DNA from: Kiritimatiellia bacterium
GTDB lineage: Bacteria; Verrucomicrobiota; Kiritimatiellia; RFP12; UBA1067
Assembly: GCA_016303225.1 (NCBI GenBank)
Contig: JAEDMC010000084.1
Coordinates: 1-11,983, forward strand
Reading direction: 5' to 3'
DNA: 11,983 nucleotides
Shown here: one piece after another, positions 6,020 to 11,983 of the stretch
Position numbering within the stretch: the first letter of the stretch is position 1
Layout of the letters: each line of letters opens with the position of its first letter
Translations under genes and position numbers: made by a program
The notes under the pieces: generated by a model
The model's database searches: none
Told to the model about the DNA's origin: nothing
The model's input: the letters and a program-made list of their open reading frames with translations, nothing else

Positions 6020-6662
6020 ATGAAGTTCTTCGATCGAGAAAGGGAGATCGCCTTGTTGCGGGAGATTCGCGGCAGAAGCCGTGAAGTGGCGCAGTTTTCC
6101 GTTGTGACGGGCCATCGCGCGCGGCAAGACGTTGCGCAATGACATCGAACAGGCGGTTGGGCGCCAGGTGAGCGGTTACCTGGCTCGGCTGGAGGAGGAT
6201 TACGCGCTGATCGCCAAGCGCATTCCCTTTCTGGCGAAGCCGACGGCCAAATGCGCACGTTACCAGCTGGATGACAATTTCCTGATCTTCTGGTTCAGAT
6301 TCGTCTTTCGCCATTCCTTCCTTCTCCAGACCAAGGGTTATGAACAGCTTCGCGATTTGATTCGCCGCGACTACGAGGCGTTCAGCGGATTTGCGCTAGA
6401 GCGCTATTTTAAGGCGAAGTTCGCCGAGTCGGGCGACTGGACGCTCTTCGGCGGCTGGTGGGATCGGAAAGGTGAGAATGATATCGATCTCCTGGCCGAA
6501 AACGAACTGACGGGCGTTCGCCGCGTTTTTGAGATCAAGCGCAGGAAGAAGCTGATTGATCTCGGTTGCGTGCAAGAGAAGTTCGCCGCATTTGTCCGGG
6601 CTTCAGGGGAATGGAAGCGGACTAGGCCGGACTTCGTCGCCTTGTCCATGGACGAGATGTGA
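6020..6662 (+). pseudogene. DUF234-type AAA+ ATPase, internally deleted and frameshifted
   Basis: ATG 6020 starts MKFFDREREIALLREIRG and continues to FSVVTGHR, exactly the lead-in to Walker A (usually GRRRVGKT). The frame then reaches TGA at 6140-6142. One base out of frame, GGCAAGACG (GKT) at 6123-6131 continues as LRNDIEQAVGRQVSGYLARL and so on to 6662. This is the winged helix and C-terminal domain of the same family: YQLDDNFLIFWFRF, then a PD-(D/E)xK-like pair NDIDLL (Asp codon about 6486) and FEIKR (Glu-x-Lys codons 6531-6539). About 230 codons (Walker A to the winged helix) are missing compared with the usual 440-460 residues. The winged helix of this family often also begins with a GKT-like segment, so the deletion may have joined two similar sequences. 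It is not expected to make a functional ATPase, although the right part could encode a nuclease-like fragment of about 176 residues if translated. Confidence 0.82.
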
Positions 6663-6755
6663 TCGAATCGAGTCGCCTTAGTCCTCGGGCGCAGAAGGTT
6701 TGGCCCACCTTGTATGTCGTCTCGAGTTCCTCTGGAATGTCTGCATGACGGCATT

Positions 6756-8096
6756 TCATGGATGGGGTTTCTTTTGCCGCAGCATGGCGAGGGCGCAGCA
6801 GACGATGCGGAGCAGGTAGTTGCCGGTCATCCAGACAAGCATCGTCTTGAGCGAGCAGATGTTGTGCGTATTGAGGAACTCAACCCAGCTTGACGGCAGG
6901 TAGGGATCGAAGTAGCCGTGCCCCGTCACGAAGAGAAGCGCGGCGGGGTAGACGAGGATCACGGGCACCATCCACTTGAGGAATCCGTACCTGAACGCCG
7001 CCAACTCGCCGGTCGTGTAAAGACTCGAGAGCCACATGAGGGTGGGAATGACGACCATCCACGGAATGGCCCACCAGTACGGCGCGTAGGTCTCGCCGTG
7101 CGGGAGCCACAGCAGAATACGCTCGCCGAAGAGCCAGAAGAACGCCGCGAGAAGGGCGTTGCTGGCAATGATGACGAGCGAGGCCTTGATGACCAGCGGA
7201 CGGCAATCCTTGCCTTTTGCCGCGAGGTCGGCCGCATAGGGAAAGATGGTGAAGGCGAGGGCGGTCGCGAGGAACCCGGCGATGTCGGAGAATCGCGTCA
7301 CCATGTAGTAGGCGGCGGAGTCAATTTCGGGGAGCCGCTGGCGGAGAATCGTCGTTTCGACGAGGTTCGCGAATCCTCCGGCAAGAGACCAGATTCCCAG
7401 CAGGACGAAGACGGTCGCAAAACGCCTGACGATTTCGCGGTTCCAGTAGGATTCGGCGGGAACGGACAGCTCCTTGCGCAAGGCAATGACCGAGCCGACG
7501 ATGCCGAAGGCGGAAGGCGCGGTCTGGCCGACGAAGTAGCCGGTAAGTGCGCGGAGCGGCATGGTGACAATCATCGTTAGCAGGCGGACCGGCGCACCGA
7601 TGAGCGAGATGAGGGAGTTGGCCTTGAATTTCTTGAGGGCCTGAAGCGAGTTCGAGTAGATCGGGGAGATGGTTCCGACAAAGGATGAAACAAGAATCGC
7701 GATGCCGAGCGAACCTTCGGCGACGCGAATACGTTCGAGGTAGGCGGGAAGGACGAAGCGGCAAATGACGATGGCGAGAAAGAGGAAAATCGCGGTCGCG
7801 ATGAAGACGCCGCGCATCAGGGTCTTCAACTGGCCGAACTTGCCCTTGACGGCGAGGGAGGTCAGCTCGTTGCGGAAGGTCGAGGCGAAGACGGCGATGG
7901 GAATGGCGAGGAAGTTCGCGAACTGAGTGAGGGGCATCACCGCGCCCAACTCGGACGGCTCGACGTATTTAGGGACGAGCCACAGGCCGACGAAGACGTT
8001 GAGGCCGTCTGCCGCGCGCATCGCGAGGAAGAGCATCAGCGAATACCACCAGAAGTCGCCGAGCTTGGCGTGAAGGCGTTGGAGCAGGTCTTTCAC
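6756..8096 (-). CDS. Wzx-like polysaccharide flippase (MOP superfamily)
   Basis: The 446-residue, very hydrophobic protein has about a dozen predicted membrane spans. Examples are the segments around LMLFLAMRAADGLNVFVGLWLV, VFIATAIFLFLAIVIC, LVIIASNALLAAFFWLF, WMVVIPTLMWLSSLY and MVPVILVYPAALLFV. The pattern is that of O-antigen or capsule repeat-unit translocases, which flip undecaprenyl-linked glycan across the inner membrane. The start is GTG 8096, which overlaps the TGA of the upstream toxin gene (GTGA). It has GAGG as ribosome-binding site 7 bases ahead, and no other start leaves the conserved N-terminal KLGDFWWYSLMLF intact. It is the last gene of a three-gene minus-strand operon behind an antitoxin and a toxin. 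It converges with the dead ATPase gene ending at 6662; the 93 bp between them show no convincing terminator. Confidence 0.86.
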   Translation of the reverse strand: MKDLLQRLHAKLGDFWWYSLMLFLAMRAADGLNVFVGLWLVPKYVEPSELGAVMPLTQFANFLAIPIAVFASTFRNELTSLAVKGKFGQLKTLMRGVFIATAIFLFLAIVICRFVLPAYLERIRVAEGSLGIAILVSSFVGTISPIYSNSLQALKKFKANSLISLIGAPVRLLTMIVTMPLRALTGYFVGQTAPSAFGIVGSVIALRKELSVPAESYWNREIVRRFATVFVLLGIWSLAGGFANLVETTILRQRLPEIDSAAYYMVTRFSDIAGFLATALAFTIFPYAADLAAKGKDCRPLVIKASLVIIASNALLAAFFWLFGERILLWLPHGETYAPYWWAIPWMVVIPTLMWLSSLYTTGELAAFRYGFLKWMVPVILVYPAALLFVTGHGYFDPYLPSSWVEFLNTHNICSLKTMLVWMTGNYLLRIVCCALAMLRQKKPHP

Positions 8097-8479
8097 GGTA
8101 CGACCTCAACTCCGTATTGGGGAAACCTGTGGTCTGAGGTGACGATCGCGAGATGGTAGACCTTTGCGGTTGCAATGATGAGGCGATCTGCTGGATCCTT
8201 GTGAATCTCGGGCAGTTCCGTCGCGACAAACGAGATTCCCGGCGTCACCGGAAGAACCTTGAGATGATAGGTTTCAACCAGTTTCTTCCAGACGGTGCGA
8301 GCGCTCTCCGGAAGAATGAGCGTGCCGTTGATGGCCTTTCTTGAAATTTCCCAGGCCGAAATTGGCGACACATACAGTTCGTCTGCGGCCGCAAGAGACT
8401 TCCGTACAGTCGCGGGCAGCCTTTTGTCCCCGTTGGCAAGCCAAACGACTGCACAGCTGTCGAGAAGATAGGCCGACAT
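8093..8479 (-). CDS. vapC: PIN-domain toxin, VapC family
   Basis: VapC toxins are Mg-dependent ribonucleases that cut tRNA or rRNA when freed from their antitoxin. The 128-residue protein has the PIN layout: LLDSCAVVW with Asp7, AWEI with Glu44, DPADRLI with Asp98, and VTSDHRF with Asp116. All four acidic active-site positions are present and the length is normal, so it should be active. The ATG at 8479 overlaps the antitoxin's TAA (TAATG). A strong GGGAGGAAG ribosome-binding site sits inside the end of the antitoxin gene, so the two are translationally coupled. Its own TGA overlaps the GTG start of the flippase gene. Confidence 0.93.
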   Translation of the reverse strand: MSAYLLDSCAVVWLANGDKRLPATVRKSLAAADELYVSPISAWEISRKAINGTLILPESARTVWKKLVETYHLKVLPVTPGISFVATELPEIHKDPADRLIIATAKVYHLAIVTSDHRFPQYGVEVVP

Positions 8480-8715
8480 TATGCTTCCTCCCAGAGATCT
8501 GACTCATCGGCGAACCAATCGCAATTCCGTTCCTTTATCTTGCCGCTGTAGATCGGACGAAGGTCGCGAGTTGAGCCGGCCTGAGTCTCCAGGACAATCC
8601 TCACCACTGGCTTGCCTCTACGCAGCACGGACACATATTCGGTCTGGCCGGACAGAAGCTGGTCGACCAGCTGGGAGAAATGTGTTTTCGCTTCAAACAT
8701 GCCTACTTTCGTCAT
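8479..8715 (-). CDS. Antitoxin of the Phd/YefM (VapB-like) family
   Basis: The 78-residue protein starts MTKVGMFEAKTHFSQLVDQL and continues with SVLRRGKPVVRIVL, the standard Phd/YefM N-terminal DNA-binding fold. The remaining half (RPIYSGKIKERNCDWFADESDLWEEA) is the acidic, Trp-containing toxin-binding tail. ATG 8715 is preferred to the in-frame TTG at 8730 because the conserved N-terminus begins there and an AAGGGAC ribosome-binding site lies just upstream. It should neutralise the PIN toxin encoded directly downstream and repress its own promoter. Stop and toxin start overlap by one base. Confidence 0.92.
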   Translation of the reverse strand: MTKVGMFEAKTHFSQLVDQLLSGQTEYVSVLRRGKPVVRIVLETQAGSTRDLRPIYSGKIKERNCDWFADESDLWEEA

Positions 8716-8725
8716 TGCTTGTCCC

Positions 8726-8761
8726 TTCAACCAGTTGAACTAGTTGATTCGTATTATACCA
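8726..8761 (-). promoter_or_regulatory. Promoter and probable operator of the toxin-antitoxin-flippase operon
   Basis: Reading the minus strand, TGGTATAAT (8761-8753) is an extended -10. Between it and the antitoxin start are a perfect 6-bp inverted repeat TTCAAC-CA-GTTGAA (8726-8739, plus-strand reading) and the palindrome AACTAGTT (8738-8745). They lie in the early transcribed region where Phd-type antitoxin complexes commonly bind. The -35 box is poor, so the extended -10 probably carries the promoter. Confidence 0.6.
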
Positions 8762-8803
8762 TAATTCTCCAATTTACGGTCGTGTCATAACCCCAGCAGC
8801 TTT

Positions 8804-8815
8804 TGGTATAATACC
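8804..8815 (+). promoter_or_regulatory. Extended -10 promoter of the GT17 gene, leaderless start
   Basis: TGGTATAAT (8804-8812) is followed after seven bases by ATG 8820, so the predicted transcript begins at the start codon. There is no Shine-Dalgarno and no good -35. The box forms an 11-bp palindrome GGTAT-A-ATACC (8805-8815). An 11-bp inverted copy (GTATTATACCA, 8751-8761) is the -10 of the divergent toxin-antitoxin operon. Confidence 0.65.
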
Positions 8816-8819
8816 CTCG

Positions 8820-9815
8820 ATGATTTACGATTGCTTTAGCTTTTTCAATGAGTTGGATCTGCTGGAGATCCGGCTGAATGTCCTCAAGGATGTGGTCGAT
8901 AAGTTCGTGCTCGTGGAGGCGACACGTACGCACACCGGGAGGCCCAAGCCGCTTTATTACGAGGAGAACAAGGCGCGCTTCAAGGATTTTCAGAATCGTA
9001 TCGTCCATATCGTGGTGGATGACCTGATGGATGAGACCGCTGTTGCGGCAGACACGTTCAACAATCCCTGGATCAACGAGAATCGTCAGCGAAATGCGTT
9101 GGCATGGGCATTGGAGTCCGCTTCGGACGATGACATCGTCCTTGTTTCGGATTTGGACGAGATTCCTCGTCCTGAGAAGTTCGCCGAGGCCTGTCAGCTG
9201 GCCGCAAAAGGCGAGATCGTCCGCTTCAAGCTGCGCATCTACATGTACTTTGCCAACTTCCGGTCGTATCGCGACCCGTGGTGGCTGATCGGCACCCAGA
9301 TGATGTCCGTCGGGACATTTCGCCATAACAGGCGGTTTGACACCTTCGTGTGCGATCGTTTCACTCAGGAATCCGTGAATCTCGGGCATACCATGACGAA
9401 GTTCCGTTTCGTCAAGCCGACGCGCGTTCTAAGTGATGCTGGCTGGCATTTTGGCTATTTTGGGGGCATAGAGGCGATCAAGGCGAAATTGCGCGCATCG
9501 TCGCATTTCGAAGTGCAGAATGTCATCAAGACCGTTGAGGCGCGACTGTCGGTGGGAGAGAATATTTTCGGCGGGAAGCGCGATTGCTTTGCGGTTGCGA
9601 TTGACGAAGAGCCATTGCCGCAGTATCTGGTGACACAACGCAATCGATTTTCTGCGCTGTTCTTCGAAGTGACCGATGACTATCGGAGACGAACGTCGCT
9701 CTCCCGTAAGGTTGCATGGATCAGGGGTGCCTTGTATCGTTTTTGCGTACGGCTCGTTCCCCGTCCGCTGGTCGCACCGTTGTCGCGCATTATGATCAAG
9801 TTTCATTTCCGATGA
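8820..9815 (+). CDS. GT17 family glycosyltransferase (N-acetylglucosaminyltransferase-like)
   Basis: The 331-residue protein belongs to glycosyltransferase family 17, whose animal member adds the bisecting GlcNAc; bacterial members sit in O-antigen and capsule loci and their sugars are mostly unproven. It begins MIYDCFSFFNELDLLEIRLN (1-20), then DVVDKFVLVEATRTHTGRPK (24-43), NRQRNAL (88-94), the metal/nucleotide motif SDLDEIPRP (110-118), YMYFANFR (141-148) and GWHFGYFGG (208-216). The start is certain because the conserved family start coincides with ATG 8820. The stop overlaps the next gene's start (ATGA), so the two are translationally coupled. Confidence 0.9.
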   Translation: MIYDCFSFFNELDLLEIRLNVLKDVVDKFVLVEATRTHTGRPKPLYYEENKARFKDFQNRIVHIVVDDLMDETAVAADTFNNPWINENRQRNALAWALESASDDDIVLVSDLDEIPRPEKFAEACQLAAKGEIVRFKLRIYMYFANFRSYRDPWWLIGTQMMSVGTFRHNRRFDTFVCDRFTQESVNLGHTMTKFRFVKPTRVLSDAGWHFGYFGGIEAIKAKLRASSHFEVQNVIKTVEARLSVGENIFGGKRDCFAVAIDEEPLPQYLVTQRNRFSALFFEVTDDYRRRTSLSRKVAWIRGALYRFCVRLVPRPLVAPLSRIMIKFHFR

Positions 9816-10834
9816 GTATGACGCCCATTGCCTTTGCGTCGGACGCGCAGTTCGTCGAGCAGCTCAAGACGGCGTCTTTCAGCGCTGTCTATGCGTGCAG
9901 GAACAGTCCTGACGGGCTTGATGTCCACATCCTCGACTGCGGCATTGACGATGGAACTTGGACAAGGTATGAGCGCGACATCCGTGAGTTTGCCGAAGGG
10001 TGCCGCTCGCTCTTGCGACTTGAACGGCATGTCATAGACATGCGCATCCTAAAGGATTGTCCGGGTTGGACGAACGGAAGTCGGGCGACATGGGCCAGGG
10101 TCTTGCTCCCGGACATCCTGTCTGAAGAAAAGATGTGCGTGTATTCGGACTGTGACATGTTGTTTATCGAGAACCCTGCGTCGATTCTTGCCGTGTTGCG
10201 GGATGCGGGCGCGCTTCTGGCCGGACATCGGAATCCGTATGGGTCGATTGGCCCGGACGGTAGATGGTTTACGGGCATGAATTTGCCATATGATCCTGAC
10301 ACCTATGTTTGCGCAGGGCTGATCGGCATAGATCTTGATGCGTTTCGCGAACAGCATTTCATACGGGAGGCCTTTTCCTTTTTGGAACATTATCCGGATT
10401 TGATTTCTGCGGATCAGACGGTCTTGAATTGGTTTTGTCACGGCCGGACGGCTGTTTTGGACGAAGGGTGGGGGCTGTTTCCGCATGAGTGCTTCACCTA
10501 TGACGGCGAAATTAAGGCGTTGCACTATTCCGGCGGGTATGCCTGGTCACGCACGAAGAACGCCTACGATTGGGTCGGTAGGCACTGTGCGCGGCGAGAG
10601 ACTGACCTCCTCAACGCCTTTCGCGAGCGGATCATGCGAACGAATCCGTTTGTCCTCCCGAGGAGTGCGATTGCCCACCGGATGGTCGGGTGGTCGGCAT
10701 TGAATGTCGCTCGCCTTTTGAATAGGATGGGGATTGTATTCCCCGGACATCCTTGCTTCTCCGAGATGGTCGCCCTGTTTGACGGCAAGGGAACGGCCTT
10801 GGAAAAGGCCGAGCGGACGTTATTTGCGCAATAG
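9812..10834 (+). CDS. GT8 family glycosyltransferase
   Basis: The 340-residue protein is a retaining GT-A transferase of family 8, the family of LPS galactosyl/glucosyltransferases. It starts TPIAFASDAQFVEQLKT, has ATWARVLLPDIL (92-103), the DxD metal site in VYSDCDMLF (110-118), CAGLIGIDL (167-175), SADQTVLNWF (199-208), and HYSGGYAW (238-245), the histidine-containing C-terminal motif. ATG 9812 is chosen because it overlaps the upstream TGA as ATGA; the frame is open further upstream inside the GT17 gene but without family similarity. ATG 9818 is an alternative. The 3' end overlaps the convergent GT2 gene by 15 bases. Confidence 0.88.
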   Translation: MSMTPIAFASDAQFVEQLKTASFSAVYACRNSPDGLDVHILDCGIDDGTWTRYERDIREFAEGCRSLLRLERHVIDMRILKDCPGWTNGSRATWARVLLPDILSEEKMCVYSDCDMLFIENPASILAVLRDAGALLAGHRNPYGSIGPDGRWFTGMNLPYDPDTYVCAGLIGIDLDAFREQHFIREAFSFLEHYPDLISADQTVLNWFCHGRTAVLDEGWGLFPHECFTYDGEIKALHYSGGYAWSRTKNAYDWVGRHCARRETDLLNAFRERIMRTNPFVLPRSAIAHRMVGWSALNVARLLNRMGIVFPGHPCFSEMVALFDGKGTALEKAERTLFAQ

Positions 10835-11626
10835 CTTCCGGTAGGCGACGGACAGCATGAACATGAATCGCATGTGACGGATGTAGCGGCGCAGCCATTT
10901 GCGGTCGATGTCGTAATGCTTGGCGCGTTCCTCGATCCAGCGATAGGACGCAAGAACGTTGTCGATGTAGCGGCGCGAGACGCCGCGGGACTGGGAGTTG
11001 GGACGCTCCCGGTTGAAGTAGAGGACGGGATCGATCGACGCCCAGGTGAGGTTGTTCCAGCTCAGTTCGCTCATCCAGGCCTGATCCTCTCCACCGCTGA
11101 TCGGCGGGAATGGGATGCTGCGGACGGCATCCGTCCTGAAGATATGCCGCCAGACGAAGATCGGCCAGCTGCTGCGTCTGCCGGTAATCAGGTACGTGCC
11201 GTTTCGGTTGGCTCGAACGACGGTGGGCCTGCTGGTGATCGGTTGGATTACCGGCTTTGCCTGGAACCGGGAGAATCCGAAGCAGAGACAATCGACGCCC
11301 GCGGACTCGATTGCGGCGAGGGCGGTTTCGAAGGCCTGCGGATGGAGGAGATCGTCCTGGTCGGCAAAGGTCACTAAAGGCGTTTTGACGTGCTGCATGG
11401 CCGTATTGCGCGCCGTACCGCAGCCGCCGTTGGGCTGGTTAATGACGGTTATGCGGTCGTCGCGATCCGCATAACGATTGAGGAGCTCGAGCGAATCATC
11501 AGTTGAACCGTCGTTGACGCAAATGCAGTTCCAGCCTTTTTCGGTTTGCGCGATGACGCTGTCGAGCAGCTCCGGCAAGAATGCTGCGCCGTTGTGGACG
11601 GGGATGATGATCGTGACCTTGGGCAT
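10820..11626 (-). CDS. GT2 family glycosyltransferase
   Basis: The 268-residue protein is a classic inverting GT2 enzyme: VTIIIPVHNGAAFLPELLDS (4-23), CVNDGSTDDS (36-45), INQPNGGCGTARNTAM (62-77), the metal-binding FADQDD (87-92) and a later SGGEDQAWM segment with the catalytic acidic pair. The C-terminus (RYIRHMRFMFMLSVAYRKLLRK) is basic and hydrophobic and probably membrane-associating. ATG 11626 is the conserved family start; no clear Shine-Dalgarno precedes it. It is transcribed alone, away from the tRNA and towards the GT8 gene, which it overlaps by 15 bases at the 3' end. Substrate unknown; likely a further transferase of the same glycan. Confidence 0.9.
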   Translation of the reverse strand: MPKVTIIIPVHNGAAFLPELLDSVIAQTEKGWNCICVNDGSTDDSLELLNRYADRDDRITVINQPNGGCGTARNTAMQHVKTPLVTFADQDDLLHPQAFETALAAIESAGVDCLCFGFSRFQAKPVIQPITSRPTVVRANRNGTYLITGRRSSWPIFVWRHIFRTDAVRSIPFPPISGGEDQAWMSELSWNNLTWASIDPVLYFNRERPNSQSRGVSRRYIDNVLASYRWIEERAKHYDIDRKWLRRYIRHMRFMFMLSVAYRKLLRK

Positions 11627-11711
11627 ACTTGTGTGTGATGATGTTACTTCGCCGGACAGCCGTGCATTTCGTAATAAGAGGTTTTCTTGTTAGGATTTTT
11701 CTTTGTGCTGT

Positions 11712-11720
11712 ATTATAGCA
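11712..11720 (-). promoter_or_regulatory. Extended -10 promoter of the minus-strand GT2 gene
   Basis: On the minus strand TGCTATAAT (11720-11712) is an extended -10 of the same type as those at 8761 and 8804. Transcription from here would give an untranslated leader of roughly 80 bases before ATG 11626. No strong -35 is seen. Confidence 0.5.
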
Positions 11721-11778
11721 TTTTTCCATAAAGAACGGGCTCAAAGTATGATGGCAAGCGATACGACTGTTGAAGTGC

Positions 11779-11850
11779 GGTGATACTGGTGATACTTGGG
11801 TGATACTTTTTGAAGGCAGATGGGGGCTGGTGAGGGGAAATGAGGGGAGT
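11779..11850. repeat. Short direct repeats in the gene-free stretch before the tRNA
   Basis: GGTGATACT occurs three times (11779-11787, 11788-11796, 11799-11807), followed by TGAGGGGA twice (11831-11838, 11841-11848). The stretch 11627-11931 holds no recognisable gene: besides these repeats it contains the GT2 promoter and the tRNA terminator. Iterated boxes of this kind can be regulator or integrase arm sites, or simple slippage products. The function is unknown. Confidence 0.6.
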
Positions 11851-11862
11851 CGCTGAAAAGGC

Positions 11863-11893
11863 AAAAAAATAGCCCCCTTGTCAAAAGGAGCCT
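11863..11893 (-). terminator. Rho-independent terminator of the tRNA-Asn transcript
   Basis: Reading the minus strand, AGGCTCCTT (11893-11885), a 5-base loop and AAGGGGGCT (11879-11871) form a stem with one G-G mismatch and one G-U pair. An A and then seven T residues (11869-11863) follow. It lies about 40 bases beyond the tRNA 3' end. Confidence 0.8.
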
Positions 11894-11931
11894 CACCTGT
11901 TAGAAGTCGCACCGTTTCGTGCTTATCAGCT

Positions 11932-11983
11932 TGGCTCGGGTGGCTGGATTCGAACCAGCGACCAATTGATTAACAGTCAACTG
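11932..11983 (-). tRNA. tRNA-Asn (GTT), 3' part, truncated by window end
   Basis: Read on the minus strand, the anticodon arm TTGA-CTGTTAA-TCAA places GTT as anticodon (Asn). Then come a short variable loop, the T arm GCTGG-TTCGAAT-CCAGC, the acceptor strand CACCCGA, the discriminator G, and an encoded CCA ending at 11932. The D arm and 5' acceptor strand lie beyond the window. Confidence 0.95.

Noticed and set aside
6663..6755. 93-bp gap between the dead ATPase and the flippase as a hidden gene or terminator
   Set aside because: No stable hairpin with a T run on either strand and no recognisable peptide; nothing supportable.
6918..7580. Long plus-strand frame of 220 codons opposite the flippase gene
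   Set aside because: A charged, repetitive shadow (Glu/Arg/Gly) of the GC-rich membrane-protein gene on the other strand, with no family motif.
11499..11912. 137-codon minus-strand frame running from the tRNA terminator into the GT2 gene
   Set aside because: It covers promoter and repeats, has low-complexity Pro/Ser/His content, and its 3' half is the GT2 gene in another frame.

Overview
The window is a surface-polysaccharide (LPS O-antigen or capsule) gene cluster of a moderately GC-rich bacterium, cut by stand-alone AAA+ ATPase genes and a toxin-antitoxin pair. It ends at its right edge in a tRNA-Asn gene. The organism cannot be named from the sequence. The mix of ATPase subfamilies, GT17/GT8/GT2 transferases and leaderless promoters would fit a gut-type Kiritimatiellota/Lentisphaerota (PVC group) genome. 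That is an impression from protein style, not a proven assignment.

Layout, plus strand unless stated. 1-48: direct repeats resembling the end of a mobile element lying to the left. 110-881: an ATPase pseudogene with an out-of-frame internal deletion. 871-1935: glf (UDP-galactopyranose mutase). 2001-2900: a sialyltransferase/DUF115-like putative glycosyltransferase. 2905-3546: a hexapeptide-repeat O-acyltransferase. 3547-3856: a decayed intergenic region with the 28-codon stub of a second ATPase, a 32-bp-period tandem repeat, palindromes and a clear promoter. 3857-5062: an intact AAA_14/DUF4143 ATPase-nuclease. 5093-5893: a GT2 glycosyltransferase carrying an in-gene octanucleotide repeat. 6020-6662: a DUF234-type ATPase pseudogene, again with an out-of-frame internal deletion, behind a 27-bp imperfect palindrome.

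The minus strand from 8715 down to 6756 holds a Phd/YefM-type antitoxin, a VapC (PIN) toxin and a Wzx-like flippase, with their stop and start codons overlapping. Divergent from it, 8820-9815 (GT17) and 9812-10834 (GT8) form a coupled plus-strand pair. A minus-strand GT2 gene (11626-10820) overlaps the GT8 gene tail to tail. 11627-11931 has no gene but holds a promoter, short repeats and a terminator. The tRNA-Asn(GTT) is truncated by the window end.

Together glf (UDP-Galf supply), the four glycosyltransferases, the putative fifth, the acyltransferase and the flippase look like the parts needed to build, decorate and export a galactofuranose-containing surface glycan. The most unusual structure is the recurrence of ATPase loci of different subfamilies, four within about 6.6 kb with three of them broken, each beside its own palindrome. 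Also unusual are the TGNTANAAT-N7/8-ATG promoters that predict leaderless mRNAs, the possible slippage switch inside a glycosyltransferase, and the flippase wired translationally to a toxin-antitoxin module.
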